In this document: in pieces, positions 17,813 through 25,648 of the stretch
How the letters are laid out: every line of letters begins with the position of its first letter
Position numbering within the stretch: position 1 is the first letter of the stretch
Source of the DNA: Ruminococcus sp. UBA4240
Lineage (GTDB): Bacteria; Bacillota; Clostridia; Oscillospirales; Ruminococcaceae
DNA length: 64,000 nucleotides
Assembly (NCBI GenBank): GCA_002395525.1
Contig: DGXE01000031.1
Coordinates: 37,138-101,137, forward strand
Direction of reading: 5' to 3'
The notes under the pieces: generated by a model
Database searches by the model: none
Seen by the model: only the letters and a program-made list of their open reading frames with translations
What the model was told of the DNA's origin: nothing
Program-made: the position numbers and the translations under genes

Positions 17813-18679
17813 TTATGCCTTGCCGACAGAACCGAAGAGCTCCATCTTGTACTTTACAGTAGCCTTGATAGCCTCATAGCCAGGTGCAAGGATCTTTCTG
17901 GGATCGTAGCCCTTGCCCTGGAGGTCCTTCTTAGCCTCGAAGTACTCTCTGGTAGCTTTCTGGAATGCCCACTGGCACTCGGAGTTTACGTTGATCTTGG
18001 AAACGCCCATGGAGATAGCCTTCTTGATCTGATCATCGGGGATGCCGGAACCGCCGTGGAGAACCAGAGGGATATCGCCGACAGCAGCGGTGATGTTCTC
18101 AAGAGTCTCAAAGGAAAGACCCTTCCAGTTGTCGGGATACTTGCCGTGGATGTTGCCGATGCCTGCTGCAAGGAAGTCGATGCCGCAGTCCTTGAGCTTT
18201 ACGCACTCTGCAGGATCTGCACACTCGCCGTCTGCAACTATGCCATCCTCTTCGCCGCCAATAGCGCCTACCTCAGCCTCCAGGGAAACGCCCATGCTGT
18301 GAGCCTTGTCAGCCAGCTCTCTGGTCTTTGCAAGGTTTTCCTCAAGAGGAAGAGCAGAACCGTCGAACATGATAGAGGAGAAGCCTGCATCCAGACACTT
18401 GTAGCAAGCCTCATAGTTGCCGTGGTCAAGGTGAAGGGCAACGGGAACGGTGATATTCTGCTCCTCCATAACAGCCTTTACCATAGCGGTAACTACCTTG
18501 TAGCCGCCCATATACTTGCCTGCGCCCATGGATGAGCTGATGATGACAGGGGATTCCAGCTCCTGTGCAGTGATAAGGATAGCCTTGGTCCATTCAAGGT
18601 TGTTGGTGTTGAAGTGACCTACTGCATACTTGCCGGCTCTTGCCTTCTGCAGCATTTCGGTTGCTGTAACATAAGCCAT
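17813..18679 (-). CDS. fba: Class II fructose-bisphosphate aldolase
   Basis: 288-residue zinc aldolase of glycolysis, splitting fructose-1,6-bisphosphate. Family signatures are clear: GHFNTNN near the N-terminus, the zinc-binding HLDHG, GFSSIMFDGSALP, LEAEVGAIGG, GNIHGKYP and the substrate-binding LHGGSGIPDDQI with INVNSE. The length is normal. It is monocistronic, with a strong promoter and terminator. Synonymous codons are strongly restricted, as expected for a highly expressed gene. Confidence 0.96.
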   Translation of the reverse strand: MAYVTATEMLQKARAGKYAVGHFNTNNLEWTKAILITAQELESPVIISSSMGAGKYMGGYKVVTAMVKAVMEEQNITVPVALHLDHGNYEACYKCLDAGFSSIMFDGSALPLEENLAKTRELADKAHSMGVSLEAEVGAIGGEEDGIVADGECADPAECVKLKDCGIDFLAAGIGNIHGKYPDNWKGLSFETLENITAAVGDIPLVLHGGSGIPDDQIKKAISMGVSKINVNSECQWAFQKATREYFEAKKDLQGKGYDPRKILAPGYEAIKATVKYKMELFGSVGKA

Positions 18680-18730
18680 TGTATATACCTCCGTATGAGT
18701 GCGTATACCGCACCTTAATTTTACCTATAT

Positions 18731-18759
18731 ATTATACTCCATTTTTTATGATTTTGCAA
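18731..18759 (-). promoter_or_regulatory. Sigma-A promoter of fba
   Basis: On the - strand TTGCAA, 17 bases, TATAAT; the start codon lies about 52 bases downstream of the -10 element. Confidence 0.8.
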
Positions 18760-18860
18760 TAGTTTTATAGAAAATTCACAAGTTAGCAACACCAAACTAA
18801 TATTGACACTGGAAAAAGAGTGATTTGCCACATTTACAGACATTATGCTTTTGTATTATA

Positions 18861-18888
18861 TTGACATTTCACTACATATTGGTAGAAT
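18861..18888 (+). promoter_or_regulatory. Sigma-A-like promoter upstream of a short ORF
   Basis: TTGACA, 16 bases, TAGAAT. It precedes a 34-codon ORF at 18917 and lies about 150 bases before the promoter of the SPFH gene. Confidence 0.5.
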
Positions 18889-18916
18889 ACTTTGCTTTTT
18901 GAGAGGTTAAGTGACT

Positions 18917-19021
18917 ATGGTTCAGAAAGCAGACACATACACCGTATATGTAAGATACGAATGTATGAGGCGGGGAATAGGTTATAAATTCATTAGAAAT
19001 CATCGCCGGTTATTGCATTAA
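18917..19021 (+). CDS. Possible 34-residue small protein
   Basis: ATG-initiated frame of 34 codons between fba and the SPFH gene, with a promoter-like element upstream and GAGAGG ten bases before the ATG. The product would be basic, opening MVQKADTYTVYVRYECMRR and ending in an Arg/His-rich tail. Its stop overlaps the promoter of the next gene. No family is recognised. It may equally be an untranslated leader; coding is unproven. Confidence 0.25.
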   Translation: MVQKADTYTVYVRYECMRRGIGYKFIRNHRRLLH

Positions 19022-19041
19022 CGGAAAATTCATGGTATAAT
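19013..19041 (+). promoter_or_regulatory. Sigma-A promoter of the SPFH/HAD pair
   Basis: TTGCAT, 17 bases, TATAAT, 50 bases before the ATG at 19092. Confidence 0.7.
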
Positions 19042-19091
19042 GACCAATGTTGACAGGCAGGGGGTGCCTGTTTCAGAAAGAGAGGTTTACC

Positions 19092-20015
19092 ATGGAAGGA
19101 AAAAAAGTGAAGAAAACCGCAGGCATAGTTGCCGCAGTAATTGTAGTCGTAATACTGCTCTCAGCGCTGTTAGGCTGCTTTACAGTAGTTGAAGCAGGGC
19201 ATACAGGTGTACTGCTCACCTTTGGCAGTGTCTCCGGAAAGGTGCTGAATGAAGGGCTCAACTTCAAGGTGCCCTATATCCAGACCGTCATTCAGATAGA
19301 TAACCGTGTGCAGAAGGCAGAGGTGGCGTGCTCGTCCGCATCCAAGGACTTGCAGACCGTGTCAAGCACAGTTGCTCTCAACTATCGTGTGCGCAGCACC
19401 GCATCTGCGGATATTTACCGCAATGTAGGCCTTGATTATGAGAATATCATCATCTCTCCCGCAATACAGGAGTGTGTCAAGGCAGTCAGCGCACGCTACA
19501 CAGCAGAGGAGCTCATCACACAGCGCCAGACCATCAGCGACCAGATGGCAGAGCTTTTATCCGAAAAGATAAATCCCTATGGCCTTGATATTGATATTTT
19601 CAACATCATCAGCCTTGATTTCACCGATGAGTTCAATGCTGCTATCGAAGCAAAGCAGACAGCGCAGCAGAATGCCCTCAAGGCAGAACAGGATCTTGCA
19701 AGGATAAAGGTTGAGGCACAGCAGACCATAGAACAGGCTCAGGCAGAGGCTGAGGCATACCGTCTCAAGAGCGAGCAGATAACACCTCAGATGATCGCTA
19801 TGGAGTATATCGACAAGTGGGATGGTCATCTGCCCACAGTTGCAACAGGGGACACAGCAATGATGTTTGACCTGTCACAGCTTATGGATGAGGCATCACA
19901 GAACGGCTCTGCTCAGAGTTCACCTGCACCTGCTGCCCCCGCAGTTACACAGGAGAGAAACGCTCCCTCCGCAGAGACTGTTACAGAAACAGAAGATGAG
20001 GCTGTGACAGAATGA
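19092..20015 (+). CDS. SPFH/prohibitin-family membrane protein
   Basis: 307-residue protein anchored by one N-terminal helix (about residues 9-30) followed by an SPFH band-7 domain starting FTVVEAGHTGVLLTFG. Residues ~185-235 form an Ala/Gln/Glu-rich coiled coil (QTAQQNALKAEQDLARIKVE) typical of prohibitin oligomerisation; the last ~45 residues are Pro/Ala/Thr/Glu-rich and disordered. Such proteins scaffold membrane microdomains or protect membrane proteins; the exact role here is unknown. GAGAGG precedes ATG 19092. It overlaps the next gene by four bases (ATGA). Confidence 0.9.
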   Translation: MEGKKVKKTAGIVAAVIVVVILLSALLGCFTVVEAGHTGVLLTFGSVSGKVLNEGLNFKVPYIQTVIQIDNRVQKAEVACSSASKDLQTVSSTVALNYRVRSTASADIYRNVGLDYENIIISPAIQECVKAVSARYTAEELITQRQTISDQMAELLSEKINPYGLDIDIFNIISLDFTDEFNAAIEAKQTAQQNALKAEQDLARIKVEAQQTIEQAQAEAEAYRLKSEQITPQMIAMEYIDKWDGHLPTVATGDTAMMFDLSQLMDEASQNGSAQSSPAPAAPAVTQERNAPSAETVTETEDEAVTE

Positions 20016-20752
20016 GCATTGCGCTGAAAAAACCAGAGTTCATACTCTTTGATTACGGCAACACCATAATGTGGGAGCCGGGCTTTGACTACGGCAGGGG
20101 AGAGCGTGCCCTGTTCTCCCATGTGGTGCAGGGGGAAAGGGCTGTTACCTTCGAGGAATTCTCCCGTGTGCATGATGAGATATTCGCCCTTACAGCCAAG
20201 GCTCGTGATTTGGACTTTGAGATAAGCGAGAGCCAGATGCTGAAATTAAAGCTTGACCGCCTGGGGCTTACACTTGATGTGAGCTTTGAGGAGGCAGAGG
20301 AGATCCTCTGGGACACCTGCTCGGAAGGGGAGTGTATGCCGGGGCTTGAAGGGCTTGTAAAATGCCTTCACGAGCAGGGGATTTGCACTGCTGTTGTCAG
20401 CAATATGGGCTGGAGCGGCGAGAACCTGAGACACAGGATAAACAGGCTCCTGCCGGGCAATCATTTCGAGTTTATCCTTACATCCTCGGATGTGGGGATA
20501 AGAAAGCCTCAGCCCATGATATTTGAAGCTGCCCTTGCTATGGCAGGAGCAGCTGCACAGGATGTGTGGTTCTGTGGTGACAACATCAGGGCTGACCTTG
20601 ACGGCGCCCATTCAGCAGGTATCTTTCCGGTGCTGTATGAAAGCCGTGACGTACCAGATCCCTGGTCAGGCAATGAAGGTTTGACCATTGCTTATGACCA
20701 CCTGAAAATAACTCACTGGGATGAGATGACGGAGCTTATTGCTTCGTTATAA
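20012..20752 (+). CDS. HAD-superfamily hydrolase
   Basis: 246-residue haloacid dehalogenase-like phosphatase. Motif I is DYGNT (nucleophile Asp14; the second Asp of the usual DxDxT is Gly, as in the YjjG-like branch), motif II is VVSNMGW, motif III Lys is in GIRKPQ, and motif IV is CGDNIRADLDGA. An alpha-helical cap occupies about residues 25-100. Loss of the second Asp may mean altered acid/base chemistry. Translation is probably coupled to the SPFH gene through the ATGA overlap. Substrate unknown. Confidence 0.85.
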   Translation: MSIALKKPEFILFDYGNTIMWEPGFDYGRGERALFSHVVQGERAVTFEEFSRVHDEIFALTAKARDLDFEISESQMLKLKLDRLGLTLDVSFEEAEEILWDTCSEGECMPGLEGLVKCLHEQGICTAVVSNMGWSGENLRHRINRLLPGNHFEFILTSSDVGIRKPQPMIFEAALAMAGAAAQDVWFCGDNIRADLDGAHSAGIFPVLYESRDVPDPWSGNEGLTIAYDHLKITHWDEMTELIASL

Positions 20753-20770
20753 AAGCAAATAAAAAGAAAT

Positions 20771-20805
20771 GTGACAGCGTTCAGACAGAGCGCTGTCACT
20801 GTTTT
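20771..20805 (+). terminator. Intrinsic terminator of the SPFH/HAD transcript
   Basis: Nine-base-pair stem GTGACAGCG / CGCTGTCAC with an 11-base loop, followed by TGTTTT. Confidence 0.8.
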
Positions 20806-20834
20806 GACAGTAATGGGAAGCATCTATGCGGGTT

Positions 20835-21491
20835 TTATCCGTCATTGTCAAGTGCCTTCACGGTGCGCCGTGCATACTCATATAGAAGAGCAGTGATACA
20901 CAGGGAGGCGAACAGAGAGAGGAGTGCATCAAGCTGCATAAGGAGACCACAGACAAGATCACTTAAAAAATGCATCACAATAGCTATATACAGGTATTTC
21001 TTTGACTCCCTGTAATGCACTGCTGCCATAACGAGTACCGAAAACACGATGTGTATGAATACACAGTCTGCAAAGGCTATCATGCTGAAAAGCCCTTCGG
21101 TCTCTACCTCGCCAGCGTGTATACCTTTCAGAAAGCTGTCCACCATGACAGGTAAGTTGCCGAGTATCAGCTCTGCACCTCCGTGACCCGCACCGTAGGC
21201 GATAGCATCATGCCACTTGTCGTACTCATGCATCACGTACATCATGGCGACGTATCTGCCGACCTCTTCCAGAACGCCCGAAAGTGCCGTATTTGCAGCG
21301 ATGTATCCCACACCGCCGCTTTGCAGCAGAAGGCGGAACAATGCCCTAATCCATGAAACGACCATGTAAGTGAAAAAGCCTGTGAGAAATGGCTTTAAAG
21401 CAGCCCCGGTGCGCTTCCTCAGAAAAAGGTAGACAGCAAGCGGCATAGCCGCCGTAATGATTATCTCAATGAGTTCAATAATAACATTCAT
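20835..21491 (-). CDS. YhfC-family intramembrane metalloprotease
   Basis: 218-residue protein with about six or seven helices. The family signatures are the LEEVGRYVAM stretch (Glu-Glu-x-x-Arg) and the AYGAGHGGAELIL stretch, whose Gly-His-Gly-Gly-x-Glu supplies presumed zinc ligands, plus a later His in IVMHFLSD. This is the YhfC branch of the PrsW/CPBP-like superfamily, with unknown substrate. It has its own promoter; no obvious partner gene. Confidence 0.82.
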   Translation of the reverse strand: MNVIIELIEIIITAAMPLAVYLFLRKRTGAALKPFLTGFFTYMVVSWIRALFRLLLQSGGVGYIAANTALSGVLEEVGRYVAMMYVMHEYDKWHDAIAYGAGHGGAELILGNLPVMVDSFLKGIHAGEVETEGLFSMIAFADCVFIHIVFSVLVMAAVHYRESKKYLYIAIVMHFLSDLVCGLLMQLDALLSLFASLCITALLYEYARRTVKALDNDG

Positions 21492-21529
21492 AGTCTTTAT
21501 GGTTTGTATGAAGGAATTACTTTTTTCAT

Positions 21530-21558
21530 ATTATACACTATTGACTATGGTTTTGCAA
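21530..21558 (-). promoter_or_regulatory. Sigma-A promoter of the YhfC-like gene
   Basis: On the - strand TTGCAA, 17 bases, TATAAT, about 40 bases before the start codon. Confidence 0.78.
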
Positions 21559-21695
21559 GTATTATATAGATTTTAGAATGAGCGTTGATCGACCTTATGC
21601 ACTGATTCAGTAAAGGCTGAAGAGTTCCGGTTTTATTCAAGGGAGCCAAGGCATAGTGCTATATGCCATGGTTATAGGGGGATAAGCAGATAATA

Positions 21696-21723
21696 ATTTC
21701 GCATAATCAAAGTTATGCGAAAT
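21696..21723. repeat. Perfect 11-base inverted repeat
   Basis: ATTTCGCATAA / TTATGCGAAAT around a six-base spacer, in an AT-rich gap between the YhfC-like gene and the serine hydrolase. It lies about 260 bases downstream of the hydrolase stop on the - strand. It could be a weak terminator or an operator; there is no T-run. Confidence 0.45.
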
Positions 21724-21979
21724 AATTGCTATTAAATTCTGCATGACAATCCTTCATAGTCGGGTTAACCCTCTTTATAGCAATATCGAGCCAGAGAAAG
21801 CCGGTGACCTTACTGCGTAAATGAACATCAAATGCGCCATACCAGTCAGATTTATTCATGTTCTTAAATAGTTTTATTTGCAAGCTCCAATAAATGCTGT
21901 GCAAAGCGTTTATCAGAGCTTGCTTTATGAATAAGTGCAATTGAACAAAAACTGTTGAACAGATCAGGTGTGCAAACAC
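21713..21979 (-). CDS. Possible 88-residue protein or gene remnant
   Basis: Open frame on the - strand starting with GTG directly at the end of the serine hydrolase gene (the hydrolase stop and this start share base 21979) and ending inside the inverted repeat. The second half, KNMNKSDWYGAFDVHLRSKV, looks protein-like with Trp and charged residues, but no family is recognised and no RBS is clear. It may be a decayed 3' fragment. It occupies most of the 487-base gap between 21491 and 21979; nothing else is seen there apart from the promoter and repeat. Confidence 0.25.
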   Translation of the reverse strand: MFAHLICSTVFVQLHLFIKQALINALHSIYWSLQIKLFKNMNKSDWYGAFDVHLRSKVTGFLWLDIAIKRVNPTMKDCHAEFNSNYFA

Positions 21980-23460
21980 TACGTTTTTATGCTCTTAACG
22001 GCAAAATATCTGGCAGCGCTTGAAATTATCATCATAAGGAGCATCGCACTGAGCGTGAAAAAAGCGATGAGAAAAGAATACGGGAACCACACACCGATCA
22101 TTTTGTAGCTTGTAAAGCCATAGCCTGCTGCCCATACGATCAGCTTCGGCAGCAAGAGCATCAGCACACACAGCGGAATCAGAACACAGCAGCGTATAAC
22201 GAGCTTTCTGCCTTCCTTGGACAGGTCTGTCTGCTTTTTGGCAAGGCGCTTTTTCCGCGTGAACATCAGTACAAGAACGATAACAATACCGATAAGACCG
22301 ATGATCGTGATACAGCTTGATACATTGTCGATTGTCGAGGAATAGTCTAAAATATCAAACTGCGCTCTGTTTATTTCCTCTCCCTTCATTCTCTGGTACA
22401 GCGAATTTCCAGCAATATCTGCTGTCAGAGTCCAGGCATTGGAAACGGAGAAAATGCCTATGTCCCGTTCTTTATCTATAAGGATAAGAGAGCTGAAATC
22501 AGCGTTGGTCCCTGTGTGGAAATAGTAGCCGTTATATATCCAGCCGTTATACTGCACCATGCCGTAACCCATGTCGATCTTATACGCTTCTGGCATTTCC
22601 TGTGAAGCAGCGATGGCATTTGTCAGCTTTTCCGGCAGCTCCAGATGTCCTAACTGCGCTTCCATCCACAGCGACATATCTCTCGGAGTAGAACGCAGTC
22701 CCCCATCACCGGAGGTAAGCAAAGATTCAGGCTCATCATAGGGCAGAAGTTTGGTGAACAACCAGCGGTAGCCCTGGGTCGTAGGGATCTGATAGCCGCT
22801 GTGGGTCATTCCTATGGGCTGGAGTATTTCATTGGTTACATATTCCTCAAAGGGCACACCGCTGACGGTCTCCGTTATATATGCAAGAATATCATAGCCG
22901 AGATTGCAGTATTCAAACCTGGTTCCCGGCTCATATACAAGCCTGATATTTTCGGCAGTGTGGGCAATATCCTCATTGGATGCTGCCCTGTCACCCGCCG
23001 GATACTGCATCATAGTTGAATTTGGAATACCTGAACAATGCTCCAGAAGCTGCCATATTTTTGTATCCTGCGGCTGCCCGTCCCAGGTGACGTTCCACCA
23101 GGGCAGATAGTCCTTCACGCTGTCCTCAACGGAGAGCTTTCCCTCCTCCTGCAGGAGAAATACCGACAGTGCAGTAAACGCCTTAGAGCATGAACCGATG
23201 CCAAAGACCGTGTCCTCAGTCACCGGGATCTGCTCCTCGATGTTCCCATAGCCCCAGTTCTTATACTCTGTTTCCGAGCCGTTTACCACAGCAACGGCAA
23301 GCCCGGGCGGATTATTCAGTTCGATCTTTTTCTCCACAAAGGCATTCCATTCAGTATCACTGAGCACAGCCTTATCCTCGGCGCTCACTGAAAAAGATGC
23401 CGCGAGCAGCATAGCAGCCGAAAGCGTAAATGCCGCTGCCTTTCTCATCACTCTTTTCAT
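21979..23460 (-). CDS. Membrane-anchored serine hydrolase (class C beta-lactamase/PBP fold)
   Basis: 493-residue exported protein with a Sec signal (residues 1-27, ending VSAE). The penicillin-binding-like domain has the nucleophile tetrad S90-C-S-K93, a YCN triad in RFEYCNLGY, and HTG in the YFHTGTNADF stretch in place of KTG. After ~400 residues come three C-terminal membrane helices. Such proteins are D-Ala peptidases or esterases rather than resistance enzymes. ATG 23460 is preferred because GGGGAGG lies six bases before it; a start at 23481 is possible but lacks a site. Substrate unknown. Confidence 0.88.
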   Translation of the reverse strand: MKRVMRKAAAFTLSAAMLLAASFSVSAEDKAVLSDTEWNAFVEKKIELNNPPGLAVAVVNGSETEYKNWGYGNIEEQIPVTEDTVFGIGSCSKAFTALSVFLLQEEGKLSVEDSVKDYLPWWNVTWDGQPQDTKIWQLLEHCSGIPNSTMMQYPAGDRAASNEDIAHTAENIRLVYEPGTRFEYCNLGYDILAYITETVSGVPFEEYVTNEILQPIGMTHSGYQIPTTQGYRWLFTKLLPYDEPESLLTSGDGGLRSTPRDMSLWMEAQLGHLELPEKLTNAIAASQEMPEAYKIDMGYGMVQYNGWIYNGYYFHTGTNADFSSLILIDKERDIGIFSVSNAWTLTADIAGNSLYQRMKGEEINRAQFDILDYSSTIDNVSSCITIIGLIGIVIVLVLMFTRKKRLAKKQTDLSKEGRKLVIRCCVLIPLCVLMLLLPKLIVWAAGYGFTSYKMIGVWFPYSFLIAFFTLSAMLLMMIISSAARYFAVKSIKT

Positions 23461-23514
23461 TATGTCCTCCCCGATGATCATTCTATAGTCGATCCCACCT
23501 GCTGTACCTGTGAT

Positions 23515-23829
23515 TCAGCAGCCCTTGCCGTCAACACTGCATGAGGCACCGTCACCAAAGCCAATGACACGAAATCCCGACTCTTCCAGATACTTGTCCC
23601 AGCTTAAAAACACCGAGCCGTCCTCACGGATGAGGGCAGGCAGGCCTATGTCCCCTATCTCCTTGCAATGGTCAAAGACCGGATCAGTGTCTCTTAGTTT
23701 AAGGAAATCCGACAGATCCTTCAGGCGTTTGTTTATATCAATAAACTCATATTCTATCCCGTATGTGTCGAAGTTATACTTGCACGCCACACAATCCGGG
23801 CACATTTCGCTTCCGTAGATCTTGAACAT
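23515..23829 (-). CDS. Glutaredoxin-like thiol protein
   Basis: 104-residue protein with a thioredoxin-fold start MFKIYGSEMCPDCVACKYN: the active site is CPDC with an extra nearby Cys. A cis-Pro is in IGLPALI. The C-terminal tail carries two more Cys (ASCSVDGKGC), seen in clostridial glutaredoxin-related proteins and possibly a metal or disulfide site. AAGGGAA precedes the start. It is divergent from the DUF3737 gene, with 120 bases between. Confidence 0.82.
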   Translation of the reverse strand: MFKIYGSEMCPDCVACKYNFDTYGIEYEFIDINKRLKDLSDFLKLRDTDPVFDHCKEIGDIGLPALIREDGSVFLSWDKYLEESGFRVIGFGDGASCSVDGKGC

Positions 23830-23893
23830 AATACCATTCCCTTCTTCTCATCAGCTTTTTAAGCTGTAATATGTTGTATTCACAATTTTTCTC

Positions 23894-23922
23894 TTGAATA
23901 GTTGAAATATTTCAAGTATAAT
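23894..23922 (+). promoter_or_regulatory. Sigma-A promoter of the DUF3737 gene with palindromic spacer
   Basis: TTGAAT, 17 bases, TATAAT. The spacer holds a perfect 14-base palindrome TTGAAATATTTCAA (23902-23915), well placed for a repressor between -35 and -10. Confidence 0.7.
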
Positions 23923-23949
23923 TAATACAGTATTATTTGGAGGATTGCT

Positions 23950-24825
23950 ATGCTTATCAATGATAAATTATTTGACGGCGAAAGAGCCTTATACAAGTGC
24001 AGAGATACGGAGATAAGCGGCTGTGTCTTTGAGACAGGTGAATCCCCTCTCAAATCCAGTCAAGGGGTAAAGCTTGACAACGTTGTGTTCCGTGGCAAGT
24101 ATCCCCTGTGGTATGCGGCAGATATGCAGGTGAACAACAGCCTGATCGAAGAAGGTGCAAGAGCCGGCATATGGTACACTGACAATATCTCCATCAGGGA
24201 TACTCTTATAGAAGCACCCAAGTCCATCAGAAGGTGTAAAGGTGTATATCTTGACAATGTTACTCTTTCAGGTGCTGATGAAACCCTGTGGGAATGCAGT
24301 GACATCAAGCTGAGTAACGTCCGTGTCAGGGGTGATTACCTTTGCATGAACAGCAGTGATATAGAGGTGGAGGGGCTGGACCTGTCAGGCAAATACTGCT
24401 TTGACGGCGTACAGAACGTTACTGTGAGAAATTCCCGCTTTATAGGCAGGGATACCTTCTGGAACTCACTCAACGTTACCGTCTATGACAGCTTTATCAG
24501 CGGCGCATACATCGGCTGGAATTCCGAGGACATCACATTTGTCAACTGCACCATTGAAAGCCTTCAGGGAATGTGCTACATGACAAATCTGAAAATGGAG
24601 TACTGCCGCCTTATAAACACTACTCTCGCATTTGAGTATTCCACAGTCTACGCTGATCTGAGGGGAAATGTTTCAAGCATCATCAATCCTACAGGCGGCA
24701 GGATAGAGGCTGACCACATCGACACACTCATTATGGACAAGGACATGGTGGACATCACCAAGACGGAGATCATCGCCCGTGAAGGCGTTGGGGAAAGGCT
24801 TGACAAGGCACCGTATCTCCTGTAG
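23950..24825 (+). CDS. DUF3737 right-handed beta-helix protein
   Basis: 291-residue cytoplasmic protein without signal peptide. Short repeats of ~20 residues alternate patterns such as SGCVFETGE, LDNVVFRGK, LDNVTLSGA and LSNVRVRGD, building a pectate-lyase-like parallel beta-helix; the length and the opening of Leu-Phe-Asp-Gly-Glu-Arg-Ala-Leu fit DUF3737. Function is unknown; aromatic and acidic surface residues might bind sugars. TTTGGAGG precedes ATG 23950. Confidence 0.85.
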   Translation: MLINDKLFDGERALYKCRDTEISGCVFETGESPLKSSQGVKLDNVVFRGKYPLWYAADMQVNNSLIEEGARAGIWYTDNISIRDTLIEAPKSIRRCKGVYLDNVTLSGADETLWECSDIKLSNVRVRGDYLCMNSSDIEVEGLDLSGKYCFDGVQNVTVRNSRFIGRDTFWNSLNVTVYDSFISGAYIGWNSEDITFVNCTIESLQGMCYMTNLKMEYCRLINTTLAFEYSTVYADLRGNVSSIINPTGGRIEADHIDTLIMDKDMVDITKTEIIAREGVGERLDKAPYLL

Positions 24826-24836
24826 CAGCATGATAG

Positions 24837-24868
24837 GCAGCACATTGGCTCTGATGTGCTGCTTTTTC
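24837..24868 (+). terminator. Intrinsic terminator of the DUF3737 gene
   Basis: Nine-base-pair stem GCAGCACAT / ATGTGCTGC with an eight-base loop and a TTTTT tail. Confidence 0.87.
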
Positions 24869-24892
24869 ATACATACAGTTTGCTGTCGTGCG

Positions 24893-25648
24893 TCACTCTT
24901 TGCCCTGCTCTACCGTCTTTATATCTGAATCAGGCAGATCCTTCAGGGCATAAGTATCAAAGGCAGGGTCTGACGGGAACTCTATCTCAATGGCTGTCAG
25001 CCTTGCTGCCTTTGCAGTCCCCTGCTCCATAGACAGCTCAAAGACATGACCGCCCTTTGTTCTGTCATCGGATATAAAGTGCAGATGCCAGCCGGCAGCA
25101 TTTATGCCGTCCATATAATCAGGGTAATATACACATACAAGAGAGCCCTTTACATTCTCAAAGGCAAAGCTCTTCTGTGTAACGCAGAGCGCATCCTTCA
25201 AGGTCACATGGTGAGCATGGGTCCCCTTTTCGGAGCGGGCGCTTATCCTTGAAAAGCTGCCGTCGATCCTTATGACGTGCATACTGTTAAGAGCAAAGCC
25301 CTCTTCAATTTTAAGTGTCAGGAGTTGTTTCAGCTCGTCTATATTCTCTGCACCGCCAATTGCGTATTCCAGGGGGCTTGTCATGGGAGCTACACTTGCG
25401 AAGGGTACGCCTGTATCGTCATCAGCCTCTTTCACACTCCCATCATCTGTGGCACGGTAGCAGTTACCGTCTATGACTATCATTTCCCCGTCCACATCCT
25501 CAAAGGTGCCAAGACCTGTATCACCGTGGTGGAGAAGCTCCCCCACCGTTACTACACTTCTTGAATATCCCAGCGCCAGCGCCTGTAATGTAGATACCTG
25601 ATACATTTTGGAATTATCCATATTTGTGTTTTTTTCTTTTGTGATCAT
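24893..25648 (-). CDS. budA: Acetolactate decarboxylase
   Basis: 251-residue enzyme converting (S)-2-acetolactate to acetoin. Zinc ligands appear as GTHAHHV plus the WHLHFISDD motif, with the catalytic-region Glu in ISARSEKGTH; the N-terminal YQVSTLQAL and GTFEDVDGEMIVIDG stretches are family-typical. It begins with an ATGA overlap with the MOSC-Mog gene, so it is the last gene of the formate dehydrogenase/molybdenum operon, an unexpected place for an acetoin pathway enzyme. Confidence 0.95.
   Translation of the reverse strand: MITKEKNTNMDNSKMYQVSTLQALALGYSRSVVTVGELLHHGDTGLGTFEDVDGEMIVIDGNCYRATDDGSVKEADDDTGVPFASVAPMTSPLEYAIGGAENIDELKQLLTLKIEEGFALNSMHVIRIDGSFSRISARSEKGTHAHHVTLKDALCVTQKSFAFENVKGSLVCVYYPDYMDGINAAGWHLHFISDDRTKGGHVFELSMEQGTAKAARLTAIEIEFPSDPAFDTYALKDLPDSDIKTVEQGKE

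Noticed and set aside
17729..18535. 268-codon + strand frame opposite fba
   Set aside because: Antisense to a strongly conserved aldolase; overlaps the fba terminator and shows no start signal.
21979..23460. Serine hydrolase as the resistance gene controlled by the BlaI/M56 pair
   Set aside because: It lies about 38 kb away, has no TACA-NN-TGTA operator nearby and carries membrane helices atypical of secreted beta-lactamases.
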